NCBI GenBank assembly: GCA_949935895.1
Contig: CATLGL010000020.1
Span: forward strand, 1 to 15,868
Source of the DNA: an uncultured Clostridia bacterium
GTDB lineage: Bacteria > Bacillota > Clostridia > TANB77 > CAG-508
Direction: 5' to 3'
Length of the DNA stretch: 15,868 bases
Shown here piece by piece: positions 1 to 6,369 of this stretch. The first letter of the stretch is position 1. The number at the start of each line of letters is the position of its first letter. The position numbers and the translations under genes were made by a program. The notes under the pieces are model-generated. The model was given only the letters and a program-made list of their open reading frames with translations. It searched no databases and was not told the origin of the DNA.

Positions 1-1127
1 AACTGATGGCGATGTTGTAATAAGACTTAAATCAAATTCTCTGTCTAGTCTTTCTTCAATAATTTCTAAATGTAATAGTCCTAAAAATCCACATCGAAAT
101 CCAAATCCTAATGCAGTAGACGTTTCTGGCTCATATTGAAGAGCTGCATCATTTAATTTTAATTTTTCCAACGCTACTTTTAAATTTTCATAATCACTTC
201 CATCTACTGGATATAAGCCACAATATACCATTGGATTTACTTTTTTATATCCTGTTAATGGTGCTTTTGCTGGTTTATCATTTAGAGTAATAGTATCTCC
301 TACATGAACATCTGATAAATTTTTAATACTTGCTGCAATATAGCCGAACTTCTCCTGCTAAAAGTTCACTTGCTTGTATATAAGTACCTGGCTCAAAATA
401 TCCTACTTCTGTCACATTAAACACTTTTCCTGTTGCCATTAACTTTATTTCGTCCCCTACTTTTACTTTACCATCTACTACTCGAACATAGGCAATTGCA
501 CCTTTATAATTGTCATAAAAAGAATCAAAAATTAAACATTTTAATTCTGAGTTTTCATCTCCGCACAGGTGCTGGTATATCTCTTACTATTTTTTCTAAT
601 ACCTCTTCTACATTCAAGCCCGATTTTGCAGAAATACAAGGAGCTTCCATAGCAGGAATTCCAATAATATCTTCAATTTCCTTCTTTACTTCATCTGGTC
701 TTGCATTTGGCAAGTCAATTTTATTGATAACTGGTAAAATTTCTAAATTATTATCTAATGCAAGATAAACATTCGCAAGCGTTTGTGCCTCTACCCCTTG
801 ACTAGAATCAACTACTAAAATAGCTCCATCACATGCTGCAAGACTTCTTGACACTTCATAATTAAAATCTACATGTCCTGGTGTATCAATTAAATTAAAG
901 GTATATTCATTTCCGTCTTTAGCGTGATACATCATTCTAACTGCTTGCGATTTTATAGTAATACCTCTTTCTTTTTCTAATTCCATGTTGTCTAACACTT
1001 GGCTTTCCATTTCGCGTTTAGAAAGTACTCCTGTCATCTCTATTAGTCTATCTGCTAATGTCGATTTTCCATGGTCAATATGTGCTATAATACTAAAATT
1101 TCGAATATATTTTTGTCTATTATTCAT
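1..1127 (-). CDS. lepA: Elongation factor 4 (LepA), partial, with two in-frame CGG +1 frame breaks
   Basis: Ribosome-associated translational GTPase (EF4). The first 188 codons carry the G-domain motifs: AHIDHGKS near residue 15 (G1), DTPGHVDF (G3), NKIDLP (G4) and SAKSG (G5). The start is ATG at 1127, with GGAGG about 13 bases upstream inside the end of the preceding gene. The literal frame reads PVRR and stops at 555-557. Skipping one base at 563 gives PVGDENSELKCLIFDS, the normal start of domain II. A second skip at 346 changes GEVRLYC-stop into GEVGYIAASIKNL, after which the frame is open to base 1 with conserved stretches such as NPMVYCGLYP and LGFGFRCGFLGLLH. About 375 of roughly 600 residues are present; the rest lies beyond the left edge. 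Seen: both breaks are an extra C before a Gly codon. Inference: functional through recoding, or intact with sequencing errors. A decaying gene is less likely because everything else is conserved. Confidence 0.95.
344..346 (-). other. Candidate +1 recoding site 2 in lepA (CGGC read as Gly)
   Basis: On the minus strand the sequence reads GAA GTT C GGC TAT ATT. The 0-frame codon after GTT is CGG and that frame stops eight codons later. Omitting one base (g346 on the plus strand) restores GEVGYIAASIK, a conserved domain II block of LepA. No slippery run or nearby stop codon of the prfB type is present; the only shared element with the other two sites is the CGG itself. Confidence 0.6.
561..563 (-). 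other. Candidate +1 recoding site 1 in lepA (CGGA read as Gly)
   Basis: On the minus strand the sequence reads CCT GTG C GGA GAT GAA. Read without a shift it is P-V-R-R-stop, with TGA at 555-557 just two codons after CGG. Skipping one base (g563 on the plus strand) gives P-V-G-D-E, matching the conserved P-x-G-D linker after the LepA G domain. The TGA lies too far downstream to be an A-site stop as in prfB. Confidence 0.6.
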
Positions 1128-1132
1128 AAGTC

Positions 1133-1720
1133 TTATTTTTCCTCCATATTTAAATTATAAATATAGCGATAAACTTCTCCCCAATTGTTTACCTCTTTTA
1201 GATATTCATTTTCTTCTAATTTTTCTCTATTCACATCTCTAAAATAAAGTGTTCTTATTTTATTTGCTGATATATTTTTACATATTGTAGGTTTATCATC
1301 TATCATAATATCTACTTTTTCTTGTTTACATATATCTAATTTACTTTCTTGTTCCCAAAAATATTTATCAAATGTTAAATGATATTCTTCTAATTTGTCT
1401 AAACCTGCCTGTTTCATTTCTTTTACTGAAAGTCCTCTTGTTGTAATAATAATTAGTTCATGTCCTTCTTTTTGTAATAATTCAATGATTTGTTTTGCTC
1501 CTGGCATAAGACTTGTTGCTTTTGACGCTTCTATTAAGTATTTTTTTCTAAAATCAATCACTTCCTCCTTTGTCCAATCATATCGCTCCTCTTCTAAAAA
1601 TCCTTCTGGTGTAATTGTTCCTTTTTTATGTAATTCTAATAAATCATACAATTCACTTCTTACTCTAATCTCATTCTCTGTATTTAAAATAACCCCATCT
1701 ATATCTAATCCTATTTTCAT
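1133..1720 (-). CDS. HAD-superfamily hydrolase, 5'-nucleotidase-like (NT5C type)
   Basis: A 195-residue protein of the haloacid dehalogenase fold, probably a nucleotide or small-phosphoester phosphatase. Motif I is DIDG (Asp6 nucleophile, Asp8 acid/base). Motif II is the Thr of IITTRG, and motif IV is the acidic pair of IMIDDKP; these are the expected metal and phosphate ligands. The short cap between motifs I and II resembles cytosolic 5'(3')-deoxyribonucleotidases. I place the start at the ATG at 1720, preceded by AAGGAG at normal spacing. An ATG six codons upstream is open, but the Shine-Dalgarno would then lie inside the gene. The stop is 5 bases before lepA and the lepA ribosome binding site lies in this gene's last codons, so the two are probably co-transcribed. 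Substrate is not predictable from sequence alone. Confidence 0.8.
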   Translation of the reverse strand: MKIGLDIDGVILNTENEIRVRSELYDLLELHKKGTITPEGFLEEERYDWTKEEVIDFRKKYLIEASKATSLMPGAKQIIELLQKEGHELIIITTRGLSVKEMKQAGLDKLEEYHLTFDKYFWEQESKLDICKQEKVDIMIDDKPTICKNISANKIRTLYFRDVNREKLEENEYLKEVNNWGEVYRYIYNLNMEEK

Positions 1721-1746
1721 TTTATCTCTCCTTTTCATTTGTCGCT

Positions 1747-1775
1747 ATTGTATCATACATTTTTTCAAAGCACAA
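1747..1775 (-). promoter_or_regulatory. Probable promoter of the HAD-lepA operon
   Basis: Reading the minus strand, TTGTGC (1775-1770), a 17-base spacer and TACAAT (1752-1747) precede the gene by about 25 bases. The -10 is good and the -35 weak. It sits back to back with the promoter of the plus-strand gene. Confidence 0.5.
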
Positions 1776-1784
1776 TAAGTTTAG

Positions 1785-1813
1785 TTGCATAATTAAGCAT
1801 AATGTGTTAAAAT
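1785..1813 (+). promoter_or_regulatory. Probable sigma-A promoter for the gene at 1854
   Basis: TTGCAT (1785-1790), 17 bases, TAAAAT (1808-1813), followed by AAGGAGGA in front of the ATG at 1854. Spacing is ideal, and both hexamers are close to consensus. Confidence 0.55.
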
Positions 1814-1853
1814 AGTAATGAATATAGCTATTAGCTTATAAGGAGGAAGACAC

Positions 1854-2141
1854 ATGCAAAAAATATTAGCAGAATTGGATGGTTCTAACTATCCGAAATG
1901 TGAACAGGATTTAGGAAGGGTAATACGGGAACTAGTGAATAGTCATCCTGATAAGAAAGAGATATCTGTTAATATCTCTGGAATTTCTCATCAGAATGCA
2001 ATTAGCTTTGGCTATTCACATGCGTTCGGTCATCAATCCTTTCTGTTTCCCATCCGGGATTCTTCTGGAACGATTACAGGCTGGACTTTACAGCTTGTAA
2101 AATACCAATTACAGGAACAACGTAGTATGCAACCCCTATAA
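1854..2141 (+). CDS. Small protein of unknown function, foreign codon usage
   Basis: A 95-residue soluble protein that I do not recognise. It has no signal peptide or membrane segment. It has a charged N-terminal half and a centre and C-terminus rich in His, Ser, Gly and aromatics (FGYSHAFGHQSF, then FPIRDSSGTITGW). AAGGAGGA lies about 9 bases before ATG and a good promoter lies upstream, so it looks expressed. Codon use differs sharply from every neighbour: CCG, CTG, GCG, CCC and AGG all occur in this short gene, plus CGG twice (codons at about 1926 and 2055). The native genes of the window essentially lack several of these. Its base composition is also visibly richer in G and C. The stop codon falls in the loop of a long hairpin. 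Inference: recently acquired gene, possibly a small mobile cassette. If CGG is not read normally in this host, the gene would shift at its first CGG and stop almost at once. Confidence 0.65.
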   Translation: MQKILAELDGSNYPKCEQDLGRVIRELVNSHPDKKEISVNISGISHQNAISFGYSHAFGHQSFLFPIRDSSGTITGWTLQLVKYQLQEQRSMQPL

Positions 2142-2161
2142 ACGGGGTTGCATACTACGTT
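2119..2161 (+). terminator. 18-bp perfect inverted repeat at the end of the foreign gene
   Basis: Arms 2119-2136 and 2144-2161 are exact reverse complements (AACGTAGTATGCAACCCC), with a 7-base loop holding the TAA stop. There is no clean U-tract on either side, so it is not a textbook intrinsic terminator. It may still terminate both this gene and convergent uvrB, or be the end structure of an inserted element. The last eight codons of the gene form the left arm. Confidence 0.6.
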
Positions 2162-2169
2162 ATAACACT

Positions 2170-4126
2170 TTATAGTAATTTTTCCAATTCTTTTATCTTA
2201 TCGCGAATTTCTGCTGCTTTTTCAAATTCCATATTTCCTGCATGTTTTAACATTTCATCTGTTAATTTTTCTATAATATCCTTGATATCTTCATCCTTCT
2301 TAATTTCATATTCTGCACCTATATCTTCTACAATTGTTGCCTTAATGGTATCCCTTACTGACTTTTTAATCGTCATTGGTGTAATACCATGTTCTTTATT
2401 ATATTCGCTTTGAATTTTTCTTCTACGATTAGTTTCTGCAATTGCTTTTTCCATTGATTCTGTTAATTCATCTGCATACATTATAACCTTACCTTCTGTA
2501 TTTCTTGCTGCACGTCCTATTGTTTGAATTAAAGAACGTTCTGAACGTAAAAACCCTTCTTTATCTGCATCTAAAATTGTAACTAATGATACTTCTGGTA
2601 TATCTAAACCTTCTCTTAATAAGTTGATACCAACTAATACATCAAATTCTCCAATACGTAAATCACGTATAATTTCCATTCTTTCTAATGCTTTAATTTC
2701 AGAATGCATATATCTCACTCTAATATCTAAACTAGCTAAATAACTTGTTAAATCCTCTGCCATTTTTTTTGTTAAGGTTGTTACTAGTACTCTTTCGTTC
2801 TTTTCTACTCGTTCACGAATTCTACCAAGCAAATCATCAATTTGGTTTTCAACTGGTCTTACTTCAATTTCAGGATCTAATAATCCTGTTGGGCGTATAA
2901 TTTGTTCTACCACATTATCCTTTGAATGTTCCTTCTCATAATCGGCTGGTGTCGCACTAACAAATACTACTTGGTTAATTTTATTTTCAAATTCTTCAAA
3001 TTGTAAAGGTCTATTATCTAGTGCAGATGGAAGTCTAAATCCATATTGTACCAAAGATTCTTTTCTTGCTCTATCACCATTATACATACCTCTTACCTGT
3101 GGAATAGTCGCATGAGACTCATCAACTAATAGTAAAAAGTCTTTTGGTAAATAATCTAATAATGTAAATGGGGCACTTCCTGCCTCTCTTCCACTTATAT
3201 GTCTTGAATAGTTTTCAATTCCTTGGCAAAATCCTGTTTCTTTCATCATTTCAATATCAAAATTTGTTCTTTCTTCAATCCTCTGTGCTTCAATTAATTT
3301 ATTATTATCTTTAAAATATTTAATTCTTTCTTCTAATTCTTGTTCAATCGTATGAATTGCTCTTTCCATTTTATCACTTGATGTTACATAGTGAGAATTA
3401 GGAAAAATCATAATATGGTTACGAATACTAATTACTTTACCTGTTAAAGGATTAATTTCTGATATTTTTTCAACCTCGTCTCCCCACAATTCAACTCGAA
3501 TTCCCTTTTCATTCTCATCAGATGGATAAATTTCAATAATATCGCCTTTTGCTCGAAATGTTCCTCTTTTAAAATCTAATTCACTTCTTGTATATTGCAT
3601 TGTAACCAATTTTTTTAAAATCTCATCTCTTGTTTTTTTCATTCCAGGACGAAGTGATATAATCATATTTTCATAATCAATTGGGTCTCCCAATCCATAA
3701 ATACAAGATACTGAAGATACAATAATGACATCTTTGGTTTCAAATAATGATGCGGTTGCCGAATGGCGAAGTTTATCAATTTCATCATTGATAGAAGAGT
3801 CCTTTTCAATGTAAGTGTCAGATGAGGCAATATATGCTTCTGGTTGATAATAGTCATAATAACTTACAAAGTATTCAACGTTATTCTCTGGAAAGAACTC
3901 TTTGAATTCTGAATATAGTTGCCCTGCTAGTGTCTTATTGTGTGCTAAAACGAGTGTTGGTTTTTGCACTTTTTGTATAATATTTGCCATTGTGAAAGTT
4001 TTTCCGTGAGCCTGTAACCCCTAGAAGTGTCTGGAATTTCTTGCCTTCCATTATTCCTTTACTTAAATATTCTATTGCTTTTGGTTGGTCGCCTGTTGGC
4101 TTATATTCTGAGTGTAATTTAAACAT
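2170..4126 (-). CDS. uvrB: UvrABC system protein B, with one in-frame CGG +1 frame break
   Basis: DNA damage-loading helicase-like subunit of nucleotide excision repair. It works with UvrA (damage handover) and UvrC (incision), neither of which is in the window. The N-terminus (FKLHSEYKPTGDQPKAI) reads correctly for 40 codons from ATG at 4126, which has GAGGAGG in front. The literal frame then reads GVTGSRKNFHNG and ends at 3935. Skipping the base at 4006 restores GVTGSGKTFTMANIIQK, the Walker A loop at residues 36-43. The remaining 611 codons are uninterrupted: the beta-hairpin region (YVSYYDYYQPEAY), LLVDESHAT (DExx box), helicase motifs V and VI (GLDIPEVSL, QTIGRAARN), and a C-terminal UVR motif that contacts UvrC. 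The restored length of 651 residues is normal. Because the break hits the ATP-binding loop, neither unshifted product could be active. Either the site is recoded or there is a base error. Confidence 0.95.
4004..4006 (-). other. Candidate +1 recoding site in uvrB Walker A (CGGA read as Gly)
   Basis: On the minus strand: GGC TCA C GGA AAA ACT. Without a shift it reads G-S-R-K-N; omitting one base (g4006 on the plus strand) gives G-S-G-K-T, the invariant P-loop. This is the same event as the two lepA sites: one C inserted before a Gly codon, making an in-frame CGG. Confidence 0.6.
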
Positions 4127-4138
4127 TTTTTCCTCCTC

Positions 4139-4243
4139 TGTGACCTAAAAAGTGATTACTATCAACCACGAAAATTCGTGTAATTTGCATTTTTTAAATT
4201 CAAAATCATTTACATAAAATGGCTTTACACGAATTAGGTCACA
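4139..4243 (-). promoter_or_regulatory. Nested inverted repeats in the uvrB leader
   Basis: The interval between the GNAT-like gene and uvrB carries three overlapping symmetries. TGTGACCTAA (4139-4148) is matched by TTAGGTCACA (4234-4243). AATTCGTGTAA (4173-4183) is matched by TTACACGAATT (4225-4235). A tight hairpin CACGAA-AA-TTCGTG lies at 4167-4180. The outer repeat ends right beside the uvrB Shine-Dalgarno. It could be a leader structure, an operator, or the terminator of the upstream gene. It does not resemble the B. subtilis LexA box. I see no convincing promoter here. Confidence 0.45.
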
Positions 4244-4261
4244 AACTTTATTTTTTACCAT

Positions 4262-4858
4262 TTACTCTCTTTCTATCGAGTTATCTACTATCTTTTCTAA
4301 ATGTTTTATTCTCTTTTCTATTCTTTGTCTGTATTCTTCATCTAGGTCTCCTTCATTTTCTCTTCTTAGTCTATCTAATTCATCTGCTAATTTTTGCTTA
4401 GCTTTATTTTGCATTTTTCTCATACCTCGTATCTTTTCCAATATTTTTTTACATCTACTATCTTCTGTATTAATAGATGCCATTTGCCTTTCTAATATTT
4501 CTTCTGCATATGGATGAATTGTTTGATAGCAATTCAAACTAATACCACGTGGGAAAAACTCTGCATTTTCAGCAACCTTCTGACTATATTCACCTGATAA
4601 ATTTATTAACTCTAATATAAAAACTTTATTACTTTCAAATAATTTCTTTTTCAATAAGTTTAATCCTTTGCTAGCATACCCCTTATTTTGGAAATCTGGT
4701 TTTGTATCATAACTTATAATAGCTTTTTCTCTCTCATACTCAACTGAAAATCTTGTAAGTATATCTCCATTCTCATTACATAAAGCAAACTCTTCTTCAT
4801 CTTTATCTAATATTTTTAGTTCTAATTTTTCTTCCATAATAACTTTTTTCCTATTCAT
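4262..4858 (-). CDS. GNAT-like protein with C-terminal coiled coil
   Basis: 198 residues. The N-terminal half looks like a degenerate GNAT acyltransferase: beta strands followed by DFQNKGYASKGLNLLKKKLFE, close to the Q-x-x-G-x-G/A acetyl-CoA loop, then NLSGEYSQKVAENAEFFPRG, which resembles the N-x-x-S-x-x-V-A-E-x-x-G-F motif. The last 70 residues are highly charged and predicted helical (repeated Glu, Arg, Lys), suggesting a coiled coil. The ATG at 4858 overlaps the stop of the upstream winged-helix remnant by 4 bases (ATGA), so translational coupling is possible; a second Met lies seven codons in. The substrate is unknown. The fusion of an acyltransferase-like half to a coiled coil is the notable point. 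Confidence 0.55.
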   Translation of the reverse strand: MNRKKVIMEEKLELKILDKDEEEFALCNENGDILTRFSVEYEREKAIISYDTKPDFQNKGYASKGLNLLKKKLFESNKVFILELINLSGEYSQKVAENAEFFPRGISLNCYQTIHPYAEEILERQMASINTEDSRCKKILEKIRGMRKMQNKAKQKLADELDRLRRENEGDLDEEYRQRIEKRIKHLEKIVDNSIERE

Positions 4859-5058
4859 TTTTTAATTTTCCAATATCCTACTTTATCCGTTCCTACTCTT
4901 TTTGATATTTCTTTTTCTTTCAGAATATTAACGTTTCTTTCTATCGTTCTTACAGTAGTTTTTAAGTTAGATGCTATTTCTTTTTGAGTTATATTTTGGT
5001 TTTGTTTTATCAACTCTAAAATTTTTCTTTGTGTTGAATTTACACCGACACTATAATC
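4855..5058 (-). pseudogene. C-terminal winged-helix remnant of an AlbA/AAA_4-type regulator
   Basis: The open frame between 5058 and 4855 encodes about 67 residues: VNSTQRKILELIKQNQNITQ, then KEIASNLKTTVRTIERNVNILKE, then RVGTDKVGYWKI at the end. This matches the usual C-terminal winged helix of AlbA_2/divergent AAA-4 proteins (often annotated RecG-like), including the hallmark VG-x-D-x-x-GYW ending. A stop codon lies just upstream in frame and no ATG or GTG start is available in this frame, so the large N-terminal part is missing. It lies 15 bases after the RhuM stop and overlaps the next gene's ATG. I call it a truncated remnant; a short TTG-started DNA-binding protein cannot be excluded. 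Confidence 0.6.
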
Positions 5059-5073
5059 TTATTTTACATTCTG

Positions 5074-6069
5074 TTACTTTAATTTCTTTAGATCTTCACC
5101 CATTATTTTCAAATAGTCTTTTTCTGCCTGTGTTAAATGATTTTGCATATACTTATCATATTCTCTATGAGCTTTTTCTAATGCTTCCTCGTGAGATACT
5201 TTCCCCTTGTTATTTAATATATCTTTTCTAGTCATTTTTAAAAAATTATCTAATTCATTTGTCCAGTCCTTCATTGTCATTGTATGCATGCTTAATGCAT
5301 TAATTTCTGCTATATCTAAATATGCTGATACCATTCTATTTAGAATTTTAAGTTCTTCTTCTGTTAAATAATTTTTAGCAATTTCAGTTTCACTTCTTGT
5401 TGGAATATCTCCTTTAAAATTTGTTAATCCTATATTTTCTTTATTACTATCTACTCTATTATAAATAACTTCTGCTGCAGTGTTTCCATGTGTAGCATAA
5501 TGCATTTTGTTTTGAATTGTTTTAAAAAATTCTTTTGTTAATTCATTGTTTGCATCATAATCAACACTTGTTGCATAAATATCTAAAATTTTTCTCCAAA
5601 ATACTTTTTCTGATGAACGGATATCTCTAATTTTCTCTAATAGTTCTTCAAAATATACTCCTCCACCATTATTTTTAAATCTATCACTATTGATATTATA
5701 TCCTTTGATTAAATAGTCTTTAATTAATTTATTTGCCCATATTCTAAACTGAGTACCTCGAATTGATTTTACACGATATCCAAGAGATATTATTATGTCT
5801 AAATTATACAGTTTTGTTTTATACTTTTTACCATCATTTGCAGTTAGTAAGTTTTCCTTACTAACTGATTCTATTTCTAATTCTTCATCAGTAAATATAT
5901 TTTTTATATGCATTGTTATATTATTTCTTGTTGTATCAAATAATTTTGCTAATGAATTCTGGGTCAACCAAACATTTTCATTTTCTAATATTACTTCGAT
6001 TTTCACGTTGTTATCTTCATCAGTATAAAAAATTATATTGTTTTCATTATCGATTATTCCATTTTCCAC
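5074..6069 (-). CDS. RhuM-family protein (virulence RhuM / phage-associated)
   Basis: 331 residues, the usual full length for the RhuM family named after a Salmonella SPI-3 gene; its biochemical function is not established. The N-terminal half has the family pattern: VWLTQNSLAKLFDTTRNNIT (helix-turn-helix-like), HIKNIFTDEEL, YNLDIIISLGYRVKSIRGTQFRIWA, and LIKGYNIN. The C-terminal half carries the conserved HGNTAAEVIYNRVDS and IGLTNFKGD segments and ends in charged helices. The start is GTG at 6069, preceded by AGGAGG at 7 bases; ATG codons nearby are out of frame. These genes are typically found in accessory or defence-associated DNA, which fits the neighbouring truncated regulator and GNAT-like gene. 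Confidence 0.85.
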   Translation of the reverse strand: MENGIIDNENNIIFYTDEDNNVKIEVILENENVWLTQNSLAKLFDTTRNNITMHIKNIFTDEELEIESVSKENLLTANDGKKYKTKLYNLDIIISLGYRVKSIRGTQFRIWANKLIKDYLIKGYNINSDRFKNNGGGVYFEELLEKIRDIRSSEKVFWRKILDIYATSVDYDANNELTKEFFKTIQNKMHYATHGNTAAEVIYNRVDSNKENIGLTNFKGDIPTRSETEIAKNYLTEEELKILNRMVSAYLDIAEINALSMHTMTMKDWTNELDNFLKMTRKDILNNKGKVSHEEALEKAHREYDKYMQNHLTQAEKDYLKIMGEDLKKLK

Positions 6070-6309
6070 ATTAGCACCTCCTAAATTTAATTTATTTTAT
6101 CATATTTTTATACTTTTCCTATGTTCTCTAATAAATTTGCCAAGCGTCTGGCGAATTCAAAATTTCTAACTTTAATTATTTTTCTTTTACACAAATTGGT
6201 CACATACTTTTTTGTTTGTTTTATTTATACTATTATTTTTACAAAAACTATTGTTTGTATCTTATCATTTGAAAGTTGCTCTGTCAATATTTTTGCTTAT
6301 TTTAACATG
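6070..6309. other. Gene-free AT-rich interval upstream of the RhuM gene
   Basis: Apart from the RhuM ribosome binding site and a probable -10 region (TATGAT/TAAAAT near 6095-6105 on the minus strand), I see no gene here. The plus-strand open frame is low-complexity Phe/Ile/Leu-rich translation with no Shine-Dalgarno. No recognisable N-terminal remnant of the truncated regulator was found. Confidence 0.5.
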
Positions 6310-6349
6310 AAAAAGTAGTTAGAAATTAACTCTTTTCTAACTACTTTTT
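6310..6349 (-). terminator. Intrinsic terminator of the cohesin-like gene
   Basis: 16-bp perfect stem (6310-6325 with 6334-6349) and 8-base loop. In the minus direction the stem itself ends in five U residues. It lies about 20 bases after the stop at 6370. Confidence 0.8.
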
Positions 6350-6369
6350 TGTAAGTTTTATTCTATTAC

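Noticed and set aside
538..549. A possible third frame disturbance in lepA at the A-run following the first CGG site
   Set aside because: The frame was checked through the overlapping plus-strand translation: the run is four A long on the minus strand and reads Glu-Leu-Lys-Cys-Leu-Ile-Phe in frame, so no slip is needed.
555..563. prfB-like +1 frameshift in lepA triggered by the TGA at 555-557
   Set aside because: The stop lies two codons beyond the point where the frame must change, there is no CTT-type slip codon or internal Shine-Dalgarno, and the other two sites have no nearby stop.
344..4006. Reassignment of CGG to another amino acid (Trp or Gln, as known in some Firmicutes)
   Set aside because: Any single-amino-acid meaning would leave lepA and uvrB out of frame downstream of each site; only omission of one base restores them. 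The tRNA-Trp here has the ordinary CCA anticodon.
4167..4180. LexA/SOS box in front of uvrB
   Set aside because: The palindrome CACGAA-AA-TTCGTG lacks the GAAC-N4-GTTC core of the Gram-positive SOS box, so it is listed only as an inverted repeat.
6121..6318. Plus-strand open frame of 65 codons
   Set aside because: Low-complexity Phe/Ile-rich translation, no ribosome binding site, and its end lies inside a terminator stem.
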